A DNA stretch of 64,000 nt from Laguncularia racemosa (GCA_037954665.1 JBBMOL010000252.1:248001-312000); one strand, 5' to 3'; positions 45,355 to 58,672 are shown, counted from the stretch's first letter. The notes: generated from the sequence alone by a model not told the origin. Program-made: numbers and translations.

Positions 45355-47470
45355 TGTCGAGTCTAATTTTTTATTTCCCATTCCTAATCTGATCTATATT
45401 AGACCCTATGCTCATCTAATGTAGACCCTCGACTTGAGTTAGGAATTTCGTTTTATTTTGGAGTCGCCACCCAACTGTAGTTGGGAAAGATTGAATTAGG
45501 ATTAATTGAGCAGATCAATCCTAATTTAGACCACTAGTCAGCGTGATTTCCTCTTTTCGTTTTTGTGAAAAGAGGAAGGAGAAAACCAGAGTTTCTGAGT
45601 TCAGAGGCTAACCTATTAAAACCTTGAGGTTACCACCCTAATCTCCTAAAATCCAAACCTTATCCAAAATGTCTTTTATTTATTTTTGTTGTCTTTTATT
45701 TTATTCTTGAATAACCTATTATGAGAAAATGATTTTTATTCCTTTTTAGGGTTGTCCCAAATGGGTGCCTACATACCTGCTATTCAGGATCAAACAAGCC
45801 GTAGTTCGCTTTTCCTGAAAAATTTTAGTGTGTTTGTGAATTTTAATTGTGAAATTTCTTCTGATTTATGTTTTTACCATTTTAGGATTTTTCTAAAAAA
45901 AATCTAAGCCTAAGCTTGATAATTTAATTTTTGAAAATGATAATTTAAGGAAAAACCATTTTTTTATTTATTTAAGGAAATGAATTTTCTAAGTGATAAA
46001 AATTCCATTTTTTCTATTTTTCAACTCGTTTCTACTATTATAAATTTTATTGATTTTTTATAATTTTTATAATTTTTTTATAATTTTTATAATTTTCATT
46101 ACTTTTTATAATTTTTATTATTTTAAAATTTTTATTAATTTTTATTAAAGAATTTTCTCCTACATTATTTATTTATCTTATTCTAAAATCTAAATTTTTA
46201 TTATTATTCTTTTCTAATATTTTTATCATTTTCTTTATAAATTTTTACATTTTTATTATTTATTATTATAATAATTATTTTTATTTTTCCTCTTAAATTA
46301 AATCCTAAAAAAATAATAATCTAATTTCTAATATTTTTTTCTATTTATTAAATTGTAAATAACAAATAAGTAAATAAATAAATTCGAAATAAATAAAATA
46401 ACTAAATAAATAAAATAAATACAAAAAATCGGAAAATCTGACTTACCTAGATCCGGATCGGTGCGGGGGTCGGGTCGGTCGAGTTGAATCTGGTTGAAGT
46501 GGGTCGGGTCGGGTCGATCGGACACGGTGGTTGGAGATGCTCGTTGACGTCGTTCTTGCGGCCTTTCGAAGCGATTGAGGTGTCGATTCTTAGGTTTTCG
46601 GGGGTGAGGAACTCAATTGTGGCGGTGGTTTGCTTCAGAAACGCCTCCTGGTGGCTGCTCGACGCTTGATCGGTGGTCGCAAGTGAAGAACTCTGGCGAG
46701 GCTTCGTTTCTCTCTCCTTTCTCTCTTTTTCTCACTTTTGATCTGTGCTTCTGCCTCTCCACTTCATCCTCTATTTATAGGTGCAAGAAATCAAGCTGGA
46801 TAAGCTCGGATTTCCACTGATTGAAGCAAATCGGATTTGCGGTTAAAAACCCATCTCCGATTTGTGCAAATTCATTGATTTGTTGCGATTTGATTCTAAT
46901 TGGATGATGTTTATCCTATTTCTGTTGAAGATCTATTGGATTTGTGCAAAAAAATTGAATCAAAACGGCCAAAATTCGGATTTTTCTCCTCGCCGGCGAT
47001 CTCGGATGGAGGTTGAAGAGGATCACGCGCTTAGTGCGTGCGTTCGCTCCAGCCAATCAGCTATTGACACGTGTCCCAAGCAGAGAAAAAATTTGCAAAA
47101 CACGGATTCTGCTTCCCCCCACGTTTTGAACCCCTGACCGAGCCCTCCTGCGTACGCCTTAGGCCATGGTCCGGACCAGCTGGGCTAGCCCATTTTTGCA
47201 ATTTTATTATTTTCGCAATTTGCATATATGCAATGAGATTTTTTTTTATTTTTTTGTATTTTTTGAAATTTCAAAAATTTGTAAAAATTATTTATCCCTT
47301 TTTATTGCCATTTCTGCAATTATTTTCCAAAATTGATGTATGTTTCCTATTTGTTTTATTTTTTGAATATTTTTCCTATTTTTGCTAAATTAGAAAAAAA
47401 AATGGAAAAAATTAGAAATTAATTATTGTTGATTATTATTGATCATTAGGGCAAAAATGAGGTGTTTACA
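45355..47470 (-). repeat. Ogre-type 5' LTR (2,116 bp)
   Basis: On the - strand starts TGTAAACACCTC (47470) and ends ACTCGACA (45355). It contains a strongly A/T-biased ATTTTTATAATTTTT tract (about 46010-46330) and a G/C-richer part (46440-47190) in which short open frames are chance. Confidence 0.75.
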
Positions 47471-48123
47471 TGTTGTAACACCCTTCACAACACAAACTCA
47501 CTTCTCCATATATGCACACCTCAATCATGGTGTAAGCTTCAAACATAACCTACACTTACACCTCACATGTAGCACCCTTCTATAATCCACAAGATACTCA
47601 CTTCACCACACAATCACGGCACAACAAGTTCAAATGCTACTCTTAATGAAACTTCTACACAAATGGTAAGAAATAATTCAAAATTCAAATAGCATTCAAT
47701 CAATACTACACAATAACTTTCTTCAAACTTAATGAATGTGTTTGAATTTCAAATAATTTCCTATTCTTCACGCAAGGCAAATCTAGAAATGTAAACGATA
47801 ATCCTCAATTTTCAAACACACAAACAAGTAATTCACTCCTCTTTTGTCTCAAGGAATGTATCTCTAATTTCGAAACAAGCACAAAGGAAAAACACACCTC
47901 CTACTTCCCTTCTCTTCATGGTAAGATCAAGAACAAAAGTGCTACTACAAGATCTCCACTTCCACTTCAATAATTAACAAATATAATGCGACAAAAATCA
48001 CAATCAACTACTACAATTTCAATTCAACAATTTAGATCAAGAAGTCAAATTCAAGAACCCTAAATGTCAAATGAAATTCACGCAATTCCCTTCTCAAAAC
48101 CCGTGCTCTGATACCAAAAATTA
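47471..48123 (-). other. Leader of an iMet-primed element, minus strand, with primer site 48105-48116
   Basis: TGGTATCAGAGC on the - strand lies seven bases from the LTR at 48124. The 630 bases leftward are leader sequence without a coding frame, cut off by the Ogre LTR at 47470. Confidence 0.6.
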
Positions 48124-48904
48124 TGATGTGCCTAACCAATTGGATAGCAAACACATCAATCACAAGGCATGAACAACCAACTCTCTCAATAAAATGGCAT
48201 GTCAAAATCAGTTCAAATTGGAATCCAATTCACGAGTTTTGAGACACTAAATGGATGTAAGAACAAACAATTGTATAATCTCCAATGGAACAACACGCTA
48301 ATGAAAATATGAAATTGAAATGATCAAATTTAAAATATACATCCCTAATTCACATGATAAATAAGTAACCAACAAATTGTACTTAGATACTACTCACTAA
48401 ACATAATTTGTAAACAACAAGAGTAAGATTGATATGACTCACAATCCTCTCAAGTTGATTCTCGCCACAATTTCACAAAGATCTTTGCATGCAAAGGATG
48501 AACTTTCATGGCACATAGCGTTTTTTTTTCTCAAAATGTCAAAAGCTCCCTAAAAATCCTAGTTAGCAAGTATTTATACTTGCTCTAATTATGGTAAAAA
48601 TGTACTAAAAATTACAAAGATGCCACTAAGGTAGCTAGTTTTCCAAAGGATAAATTACAAATGCAAAAATAAAAGGCCGATTCTCATAAGCAATAATTAC
48701 AAATACAAATGGTCTTCAAGTGGCCGGTTCTTCACTTCAATTGAACAATTTATGGGCTATTGGTTGTGACTCCAAGAATGTCCCACAAGTTGATCCTTAG
48801 TGCATATTATTTGGCAATCCTATAAAACCAATAAATATACTAGCTAAAGTGCAAAATAAAACATTATTAGATAAAATTTGGTCATATGTGGATGTTTAGG
48901 CTCA
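48124..48904 (-). repeat. LTR stub (family L), minus strand
   Basis: A relative of 16521-17493, with TGATGTGCCT next to the primer site and GCAAGTATAAATACTTGC near 48565 (TATA box). The outer boundary CTCA at 48904 is inferred from the other copy. There is no second LTR. Confidence 0.6.
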
Positions 48905-49879
48905 TGCATCTAAGTCAGGTTTCCCCACTACTGGAACAGCAAGGTGGATTCCCATCATGATCTTCCTTATGTAACCTTTTCTTGACCTTTGAGAACTATT
49001 GAGTATTGGGAAATGCTACCTTTTGATTGAGGCCAAGTCTAAGGATTCACCGTTAAGGGGTGAGTGAGACTAAGTGCACCATCTACATCCACATCCACAC
49101 CCCTTTAGGCATATATATATAAGTGTATATATATAGTAAATTTGATATTATTTTACTATTTACAAAAGTTATATCATACTATAAACTTTCAAAAGTTTGA
49201 AATTGAGAAACCTTATCGAGGGTGATTAGAACCTGGAGATAATGTATTGGTTGTTATTTTCGAATTAAGGCAATGGAGGGCATTAAATTTTTGCTATATA
49301 TAACTTTCAGATGGTTATATAGGTTGTTGCATCTCATATGCATATCATGCATTCATATGCTCGTTTAATTAACTTGTTTGGAAATTCCTTGACGGTACAA
49401 TATGAGGAATATCTCACTAAGTTAGATACAGCTTACACCCTTATAGTATGTCTTTATTATAGGAAAAATATATGGTTAGAGCCTAATTGATGTATGCTAA
49501 AGGTCAATACTTGGGATATCGAGATGAAGTGAAGCGAGATGAGAGCATGATAGATCACTCTATTTATTAAGCCTCTCCTTATTTATGCTATGTTTTGTAA
49601 TATAAGAAGATACTTAGACCGCCTCTAAAATTTCTATCTTGCTAGCACTTACTACTATCTTATGGATATTTGGTGGGACCTATGTCCTATATTATGATAT
49701 GAAGTAATGCGAGTTTATTATAATTATTGTTCTTTTACTACTTAAAATTGTAAATTCGACCTAGAGTAACTGGATGTGAGTATACCTTGTACATTGTATG
49801 GCAAGTCTTAGAATAATAAGGGAGTTATTCTTGGGTTTCTATATAGTGTATGGTAAACTTTTACGTGTAAGGTCCCCTT
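48905..49879. other. Gene-free spacer
   Basis: Contains (TA)n near 49110-49136. No coding region or repeat partner recognised. It probably includes sequence linked to the LTR stub or the LINE. Confidence 0.35.
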
Positions 49880-51444
49880 CGAGACTTGAAAGTAAGTGTT
49901 AGATAAATTGGAGATTCTTTAGAAGTGGGAAGAATTATATTGGCAATAGAGTTCCAAGGTAAGTGAAAGAGGGAGACAAGAACACCAAATTCTTTCAACT
50001 TTTATGTGTCGCTAGCTAAATAAAATATTGCAATTAAGAGATGGAGATGATTGATGGATATAGGATGAGGAAACGATCATGAATACATTCCATAGCTTCT
50101 ATGCTAACCTATTTAAATTTGGTGGAGAGTGGGATTAGAGCAATGTTATGGAGTCTATTCCAACTATGATCAGTAGTGAGATTAACGATGCTTTAAGTAG
50201 CTTGGTATTAGTAAAAGAGATTCGAAATGTCACTTTTTAGTTAGATGCGCTTAAAGCACCAAGTCTAAATGGCTTTTGAAGTGCTTTTCATCAATATTAT
50301 TGGCATAATATGGGTAAGAGCATGGTGGATACGATCTAATCCTTCTTCATCATAGCTAACATTTTTTCATTTCTTAATCCTACTAATAATGTTCTTATAC
50401 CTAAGATTACATCCAATTTAGAAGTTCGACACTTTTACCTAATTAGTTTATGTGATTTCATTTGTAAGATTATATTAGGAGTCTTGGTTAAATGATCAAA
50501 ATATATCCTTCAAAGTCTCATTTTTGAACCCAAAAGTGCATTGTGTTAGGTCATATAATTCATGATAACACTATTAATGCACATGAGGTTTTCCACTTCC
50601 TTAGAACAAAGCAATCTAGCAATAAAGTATATTGTGCCTTAAAACTTGACATGAATAAAGCTTATGACTAGGTGGAATGGGATTTTCTAAAAGTAGTTTT
50701 GGTTAAGATTGGATTCCATAACATTTGGGTAAAATGGTTGATAGAATGTGTCATGACAGTATCTTATAGTCTTGGTTAATGGAAATATTACAAGTCACTA
50801 GAGGTCTTAGACAAAGTGATCTTCTCTCATCAGTGGTGAAGGTAATCGATTGTTTAGAATTAAAATTAGATGAGCTTGCCTTACATTATCACATTACTAA
50901 ATGCTAATGACTTTGTTTTTTATAGAGGCTTTTGGTGCATATGTGCAAGTACTAAGGAACATTTAGTAGGATTATTGCATTTCCTTTAGCTTGGTGATTG
51001 ATTTACAAATGTCTACTGTCTTCTCTAGCAAAAATGCATATCTAAAAAGGATGAATGAGGTCTACGATATTTTGGGAGTTCTAAGGTCAACCAACTAAGG
51101 AAAGTATCTTGAATTACCGATATTATGGGGAAGGAATAAATTGGAAGCCTTGTAAAAGCCATTTCCAACAATTTTACAAGTTGCTTTAAGTTCCCTCTTA
51201 AGTGGTGTAAAGAGGTTAATACTATGATTGATAAATATTGGTGAGAGAAAGTGAATGGAGATAGGAAAGTGCATTGGTTAAGCTAGGAAAAGGTGACTTT
51301 GCCCAAAGGTAAAAGTGGTCTAGGATTCAAAGATCTTAAAAATTTTAACTTGGCCTTGTTAATAAAGCTTACATGGAGAGTACACTTAAATCTAGATACC
51401 TTTTGGGTTGAAATGCTTAAAGGCATTTATTTCCTTAACCCCAG
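49880..51444 (+). pseudogene. L1-type LINE, reverse transcriptase part
   Basis: Readable pieces in order: the ELYWxQ/SRVK...GDKNTKFF region at about 49925-50000; LRDGDGWW...ETIMNTFHSFYANLF near 50030-50115; KAPSLNGF...FHQYYWHNMG near 50250-50310; LKLDMNKAYD near 50642-50671 followed by VEWDFLK; then LPKGKSGLGFKDLKNFNLALLIKLTWR at about 51298-51380. These match plant L1 ORF2 reverse transcriptase and the region after it. Multiple frameshifts and stops; the F/YADD catalytic stretch is not clear. The sequence ends abruptly at 51444, where the Tekay-type LTR begins. Confidence 0.78.
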
Positions 51445-53307
51445 TGTAATGCCCTAGAACCTAGGATGCTATTGAGATGCTATGACCCATCACATATCCT
51501 TACAAGGTAAAGACATGTTAAGGCTCTTAATAATTCTATATCACAAAATCTGTTTTTCTTGTAAATCACAGTTAAGATAACATTTAACAATATAAACAAA
51601 TGACTTAATTAAAATCCCATTCACAATTTGCACACTTCTTCAAAGAGCTCTTGATACATAAATTCAAAATACTTTGAATGACAACTATTAAAAATACTCA
51701 AATTCCCTAAAATCTAAATAAGTCCCATCACTGTTTCAATGGCTTCAAATGAAAATCTTTACTTAGTCGTCATAGTAGTAAAAATAATCTACGTCATCTC
51801 CATCTCGCATATATGTCCCTCAGTCATCATCATAGGAAGTATGTTTATCTATGCCTGCATCTAGAAAAATTATCCCCAAGGGGTGAGCTAACAGCTAGTA
51901 CATATAACCCACAAACACACATACATGATTATGCATAAGTTGAGTCACATACATCAATGCAAATATCAAAAATCATACGGCAAGTTATTATTTAATTTAG
52001 TCCACAGAACAATAGTAGGACACTTATGACCTTACCAAACCACATATAGATATTTAATACATAGTATGATGTTGGGAATTGCCACTATAAGCCAATAGAT
52101 CATTTCCATGCATGACTCCCCTAGAGACAACATCACACGGGGATTATTGGGGTACCCCCTAAGGATTTGCTACTATGGCCCCCTAGGTTGAGCTAAGCAC
52201 AACCAACAAGCAACTTAATCTAATCCATTATAAGTTATTTCAGTTTCACAACTATCTTGATAATCACAAGTAACAACAAAGATTACATGTACTTAGAGAA
52301 GTGTTCTTATGCACTACTTGTCCTTGTCTAACTGCTAAACTATAATATGTCAAAATGTAAAGAATTTATTCTTAGTACTATTCTAGGTATCATTTAAGTT
52401 ACTCAATTTTGCTCACTTAATATGTATAGGATTTCTTCTTTTACTCTGTTAGAAATTCTAGGGTTATACTAAGTGTTTAGCTTGAACAAAAATTCGAATG
52501 GGGAGAAAATAAATCAAGTAAAACAATTTCTCTAGGTATACGATCATGCATTGGGCTGTGTACTTTAGCATGGTTGGGTATACGATCGTGTATTGTAGCC
52601 ATACATCTTTCTATGAACTTTTGTTATTTTAGCACACCTAGGTACATGATCATATATTTGGCCATGTACCTTTCTATGAATTTCCATAATTTGATATGCC
52701 TAAGTACATGGGTTTGTCCTTTGTCCATATACCCTTTTTTATACAATTTGCGTTTCTACACCGGCGTGTACCTAACTGTATACCACACCGTTCCATATAA
52801 ATTGCTTTTCCTCTTCTTTAACTTGTTCCTCAACCTAATTTCTATGATCCTAAGTCTAATTGAATCTTAAAAATTTGTTAATCTATTACGTTATATAGAT
52901 TGATGTACTTACTTTTCTCAATTTGTGATTCAAACCCTCAAATCACTTGATTCCATGCTCGTTTTGTCTCACTCCTTGTTTTGAATTCTAATAACATGTG
53001 ATATATATTAATTAAATCTACAGTTCCATTATCAAGAACAAGCATTGTGATTATTAAAACCCTTAACTAATGTAACTGAATTGATTTTGGTGGCTGTAAA
53101 CTAGGTTAGCTTGAGGGTTTCTAAGAACGTCTCTTTTTTGCTAATGCGTAAATGGTAAAAAGGGATCACTAAGGTTAAATGGGGTTTATACATCTTAATC
53201 ATGAAAAGACCAAATTGCCCTTGTGTCTTTATAATAATTACATATTTAACTTGGTTTCATATTGTAATAATATTTAATAAATATATATATTAAATGTGTA
53301 TTTTACA
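51445..53307 (-). repeat. 3' LTR of the Tekay-type element (about 1,863 bp)
   Basis: Ends are inverted TGTAAT.../...TTTTACA as usual in this lineage. 52540-52800 holds eroded GTAC/CACGATCGTGTA-like palindromes, resembling mutated ACACGGCCGTGT repeats of the Athila-like LTRs. The LTR lies directly beside the polypurine tract. Confidence 0.65.
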
Positions 53308-53321
53308 TTCTCCTCCCTTAT
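53308..53321 (-). other. Polypurine tract, minus strand
   Basis: ATAAGGGAGGAGAA on the - strand, immediately before the LTR start TGTAAAAT. Confidence 0.75.
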
Positions 53322-53339
53322 AAAAGTTTTCGTCATCAA

Positions 53340-56300
53340 AAGTTACCTGAATCTAGAAAAAGGTTTTGGATATTTCCTTTGCATATCTTCTTCTAGTTCT
53401 TACATCGCTTCATGTTTGGTTTGACTTCTCCATTATACCTTGATGTAGGGATTTACTCTCCACCTTAACACTTATTCCCTGATGTTCACAATTCTTATCG
53501 ATTTTTCAATAGAGGATAAATTTGGCTACACATTTAAAGGTTTCAAAGCCACTATTTGAACCAGATTTGGTACAAACTTTCTCAACATTGATACATGAAA
53601 TGCATCATATATCCCAATTAAACTTTGTGGTAGAGCCAACTTATAAGCAACAGTACCAACTCTTTTTAGAATTTCAAATGAGCTTACATATCTTAGGCTT
53701 AACTTTCCTCTTTGACCAAACTTAGTCAACCCTTTAGTGGGGGATACTTTTAACAGTATCTTATTTCCTACTTGGAATTCTAAGGGGCATTATCTCTTAT
53801 CAATGTAGCTCTTTTCTCGGCTTTGAGTTGTCTGTATTCTCTATCTTATTAGTTTTACCTTATCCATAGCCTCTTGGACTAATTCTGGTCCTAACATTTA
53901 TCTTTCCCCCACTTCATCTTAATGCAACGGGGATTTGCATTTTCTTCCATATAGAGCTTTATAAGGAGCCATTTCGATGGTTGCTTGATAGCTATTGTTG
54001 TAAGCAAACTCAATCAAAGGTATGTACTCATTCCAGTTACCTCTAAAGTCTAGCACATAGGCTCTAAGCAAATCCTTTAGGATCTAGATGATCCTCTTAG
54101 ATTATCTATTTGTCAGAGGGTGGAACATAGTACTAAATTGTAGTTTTGTGCCTAAGGCTTTACATAATCTATTCTAAAATTTACTTGCAAACCATGTATC
54201 TCTATTAAAGGTTATTGTTACTAGCACTCCATGTAACCTTAAAATCTCTTATATATACATTTTAGCCAATTTCAGCTTGTATCCCACTTTAATAGGCAAA
54301 AAGTGAGTATACTTAGTTAGCTGGTCTATTATCACCCATATTGCATCTTGTTTCTCTTTAGTTCTTGGGAAGGTTGTAAGAAAATCCATCATCACATGTT
54401 TCCATTTTCACTTAAGTACTAGGAGGGGCTGTAATTCTTCCATTGGCCTCTGATTTTCAATTTAGATCTATTAACAAGTGAGACACCTTGCTATATATTC
54501 AATTGTTTCTTGTTTCATATTCTTCTACTAATAGTGACTCTTCAAGTCTTTATACATCTTAGTGCTTTCGAGATGGATTGTATAAGCAGAATAGTGTGCC
54601 TCTTTCATGATTTCTTTCTTCAACTCTATATTCCCTAGCACACACAATCATATTCCAAATCTTAAGATCCAATCTAGGTCAATATTAAATTTTGGAGCCT
54701 TGCTTTGTTTTAATCTGCTCTTGATTTCTTGAATGTCCACATCCTCTATTTAAGCAGTCTTAATTCTATCCATTAGGGTTGGTTGTATGCATAAAGTGGC
54801 CATCTTTGCTCCAACTTCTTGAGTTAAAATATTCAGTTCTAGTCTACACATGTCATCTAACAATTTTCGTTGTGAATTGGAGTACCAAGATTACCTTGTT
54901 TCTTCTTATTAAGGGCATTTGCCACCGCATTGGCTTTTCCTGAATGGTACTAGGTTTCTAAGTCAAAATCTTTAATCAATTCCAGCTATCTCCTCTAGCG
55001 CATATTTAGCTCCTTTTGTGTGAAGATATATTTTAAGCTTCTATAGTAAGGAAAAATCTTGCATTTCTCCCCATACAAGTAGTGTCTCTATAGTTTTAAT
55101 GCTACTACCATTATCACTGACTTTAAGTCATGTGTTAGGTAATTCTTCTCATATGGTTTCAGTTATTAGGATGCATATGCTATGACTTGCCCAACTTGCA
55201 TCAAAACACAATCCAGCCCTTAGGTTGAGGCATCACTATAAATAGTGAATTCTTCCCTACTCTTTGGTAGTCTAGAATTGGTGCTGAGACAAGCTTTTCG
55301 TTGAGTTTCTAGAAACTAACTTCACATTTATCATCCTACTCAAACTTCACCTTCTTTTGCGTTAATCTAGTGAGAGGAGTTGTTATCTTAGAAAATCTTT
55401 CTATAAATCTTTTGTAGTAACCCATTAAACCTAGGAAGCTTCTTGTGTTTGTTACTATTTTTGGTTTGGGCCAGTCTACTACTACTCTCACCTTCCTAAG
55501 TCTATTGAGATTCCATCTTTGTTAACCACATGACCTAAGGAAACTACCTACTTTAACTAGAATTCACATTTCTTGAATTTGGCATGTAGTCTCTCTACTT
55601 GCAACTTGTCCAACACTAACTTTAAATGTTCTTCATGCTACTCATTGCTCTTGGAATATATCAAAATATCTTCTATAAAGATGATCATAAACTTATCCAT
55701 GAAGTCTTTTAACACCTTGTTCATTAAGTCTATAAAAGCTACAAGTGCATTGGTCAACCTAAAAAGCATCACCAAAAATTCAAAATGACTATATCGGGTT
55801 CTGATGGTTGTCTTTTGGATATCTCTTTCCTTAATCCTCAATTGGTGGTATTATGATCTCAAGTCAATCTTAGAGAATGCCTAAGTTCCTGGTAACTAAT
55901 CAAATAGGTTATCTATCTTAAGAGAGGATACTTGTTCTTGATGGTGGCATAGTTCGGTTCTCTATAGTCAATGCATAGTCTTATGCTTCCATCCTTCTTC
56001 TTGATAAAAAGGACCAACATATCTTAGGGAGATGTACTGGGTCTTGTGAAACCTTTATCTTACAGATCCTGTAATTGTTTCTTCAGTTCTTCTAACTTAA
56101 TTGGTGTCATATAGTATATTGGTTTTGATATGGGTACAATACCTTATACCAAATCAATGCTAAACTCGATCTCCTTGGCTGTAGGTAAACTAAGAAAGTT
56201 TTCTAGAAAGGCATTTAGACATTCCTTCACTACTAATGCCATCTCCAATTTCATTACTCCACTAGGCTTAGTTGTCATAGTAGTTGACATACTCTTTCCT

Positions 56301-56530
56301 CACAACTCATAAGTAGGTAATCTTGTTAGTTTATGTGCTTCCAGTTTAAACTCAAAGGAATCCCATCTAGGTGTGTTGAAGTGTACCACCATGTTATGGC
56401 AATCAATGGTAGCGTGGTATTCTGACAACCAATTGACTCCCAAGATTATATCAAACTCCACCATCTCTATAATCAACAAGTTTGTTGGCATTACCTTGCC
56501 CCATATCTATATTCTTACTCTTTTGTAGAT
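53340..56530 (-). pseudogene. pol: Tekay-type pol relic with chromodomain
   Basis: Read right to left. Protease end near 56491-56400 (FDIILGVNWLSEYHATIDC). RT near 56000-55640, with FEFLVMLFRLTNA and FIEDILIYSK (family FIDD, so one catalytic Asp is replaced by Glu). RNase H at about 55350-54900. Integrase: MDFLTTFP and a TKYTHFLP stretch near 54390-54300, NRDTWFAS near 54200 (second catalytic Asp), with the third catalytic Glu apparently lost. C-terminal GKLSLRYVSSFEILKRVG...FHVSMLRKFVP lies at 53710-53550. A chromodomain remnant (PYIKV, WR, ELEEDMQRKYPKPF) lies near 53460-53355 and in intact relatives binds modified histone tails to direct integration. Many stops and frameshifts. The gag region is absent. 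Confidence 0.8.
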
Positions 56531-56550
56531 TCTATCTAACATCCCTCCAA

Positions 56551-56794
56551 CTCCTCTGAGCTAACTTATCGATAGATTCGAAAAGTGCTCCTCTGAGCTA
56601 ACTTATCGATGGATTCGAATAGTGCTCCTCTGAGCTAACTGATCAATTCGAAAAGTGCTTCTCTGAGCTAACTAATCGATAGATTCGAAAAAGTACTCCT
56701 CTAAGCTAACTTATCGATAGATTCGAAAAGTGCTCCTCTGAGCTAACTTATCGATAGCTTCAAAAGTGCTCCTAGGAGCTAACTTTAGGCAAAG
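56551..56794. repeat. 37-bp tandem array, about 7 copies
   Basis: Units start CTCCTCTGAGCTAACTTATC at 56551, 56588, 56625, 56658, 56696, 56733 and 56769, i.e. mostly 36-38 bases. Copies 2-6 are well conserved; the last blends into the longer repeat. Confidence 0.9.
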
Positions 56795-58180
56795 ATGTTT
56801 AGGAAAGTGCCCCTTCGCGGGCTAACTAACCTATAGCTAGAGGACATGCCTAAAAAAGGTGCCTCTATAGGCTGACTTTTTGAAGGTGTGTTTGGGAAAG
56901 TGCCCTATTGTGGGCTGACTAACTTATAGCGGGAAGTGTCTTCTTAGACTCCCGACCTGGGGAAGAAATGTCTCGAAAGGTACCCCTATAGGCTGACCTT
57001 GAGACGAGACATTGAGGAAAGTGCCCCATTGTGGGCTGACTAACCTATGGGGAGAAACGTCTCAAAAAGTGCCCTTATGGGCTGACCCTAAGAGAGAATG
57101 TTTAAGGAAGTGCCCCTCTATGGGTTGACTAACCTATGACAGGAAGAAATGTCTCGAAAGGTGCCCTTATAGGCTGACTTTTTTAAGGTGTGTTTGGGAA
57201 AGTGCCCCATTGTGGGCTGACTAACCTATAGCGGGAAGTGTCTTCTTAGACTCACGACCCTGGGGAAGAAATGTCTCGAAAGGTACCCCTATGGGCTGAC
57301 CTTGAGACGAGACATTTAGGAAAGTGCCCCATTGTGGGCTGACTAACCTATGGGGAGAAACGTCTCAAAAAGTGCCCTTATGGGCTGACCCTAAGTGAGA
57401 ATGTTTAGGGAAGTGCCCCTCTATGGGCTGATTAACCTATGACAGTAAGAAATGTCTCGAAAGGTGCCCTTATAGGCTGACGTTTTTTAAGGTGTGTTTG
57501 GGAAAGTGCCCCATTGTGGGCTGACTAACCTATAGCGGGAAGTGTCTTCTTAGACTCACGACCCTGGGGAAGAAATGTCTCGAAAGGTACCCCTATCGGC
57601 TAACTTTGAGACGAGACATTTAGGAAAGTGCCCCATTGTGGGCTGACTAACCTATGGGGAGAAACGTCTCAAAAAGTGCCCTTATGGGCTGACCCTAAGA
57701 GAGAATGTTTAGGGAAGTGCCCCTCTATGGGCTGACTAACCTATGACAGGAAGAAATGTCTTGAAAGGTGCCCTTATAGGCTGACGTTTTTGAAGGTGTG
57801 TTTAGGAAAGTGCCCTATTGTGGGCTGACTAACCTATAGCGGGAAGTGTCTTCTTAAACTCACGACCCTGGGGAAGAAATGTCTCGAAAGGTACCCTTAT
57901 GGGCTGACTTTGAGACGAGACATTTAGGAAAGTGCCCCATTGTGGGTTGACTAACCTATAGGGAGAAACATCTCAAAAAGTGCCTTTATGGGCTGACCTT
58001 AAGAGAGAATGTTTAGGGAAGTGCCCCTCTATGGGTTGACTAACCTATGACAGGAAGAAATGTCTCGAAAGGTGCCCTTATAGGCTGACCTTAAGAGAGG
58101 ATATTTAGGAAAGTGCCCCATTACGGGCTGACTAACCTTTTCCAGGGGATGTTTAGACAAGTGCCCTATTGTGGGTTGAC
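56795..58180. repeat. 304-bp higher-order tandem array, about 4.5 copies
   Basis: The landmark TGTTTGGGAAAGTGCCC (last copy TGTTTAGG) recurs at 56888, 57191, 57495 and 57799, a period of 303-304 bases. Each unit is itself built of about five related sub-units sharing AAGTGCCCC...GGGCTGACTAACC. Neighbouring units are mostly over 95 percent alike by eye. It holds no long open frame. It lies between the truncated Tekay-type element and the Ogre-type pol, on the 3' side of that pol. Confidence 0.92.
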
Positions 58181-58672
58181 TAATCTTATGCTTTTGAGTA
58201 TGTTTCTACTGACTGAGCTAAATGATTTGATGTTTTCATGATATGTGGATGATTGTTACTCGTTTTAATATGTTCACCAATTTATCGTGGATAGCAACCA
58301 AACAACCGAATTTTCGTGCTGGTTCGCTCCTACTTTGCCCACTCTTGCTTTAACACAGGGTCGAAGATCTTGATGTGCTTCCTTTCTTGTGCGCATGGCT
58401 CTTTTGGCGGTAGTGTTATTCTACTAATGCACCAGGTTTTAATGCTCAAAAGTAGATAGAATTATATTACAAAATTTATTGAGATTCATTATCATTCATT
58501 GATGAAGTGATGGGTAATGTGTTTAGGAATGTTTGTTGTAATTGGAATTGGTTGGAATTATTGACTATTCAGAGACATTAACTTTGCTTGTAAAAAATGA
58601 AAATTGGACTCAACGAAATTTGTATTCGAATATTGGCTTTCATAAACATTGGCAAAATTTCAATTCCCTTGC
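58181..58672. other. Spacer between satellite and Ogre pol
   Basis: No coding frame. By position it is the start of the 3' untranslated region of the Ogre-type element. Confidence 0.4.

Larger units (their letters stand above)
44515..47470 (-). mobile_element. Ogre-type element, 5' end only, minus strand
   Basis: LTR 47470-45355, tRNA-Arg-type primer site, leader, and the first part of ORF1, cut at 44515 by the Athila-like insertion. It is closely similar to 62780-64000, which is a second copy of the same family in the same orientation. Confidence 0.82.
51445..56530 (-). mobile_element. Tekay-type chromovirus relic, minus strand, 5' truncated
   Basis: The 3' LTR, polypurine tract, chromodomain, integrase, RNase H, RT and the end of protease are present. 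Gag, primer site and 5' LTR are missing. The truncation at about 56530 abuts the tandem-repeat array. Its LTR interrupts the LINE at 51444. Confidence 0.78.

Noticed and set aside
46640..47390. Short frames of 67-105 codons in a G/C-richer stretch
   Set aside because: They are within the Ogre-type LTR, lack any domain, and do not extend through the LTR.
56551..58180. CRISPR-like spacing of repeats
   Set aside because: Units are contiguous tandem copies with no unique spacers, and the genome is a plant.
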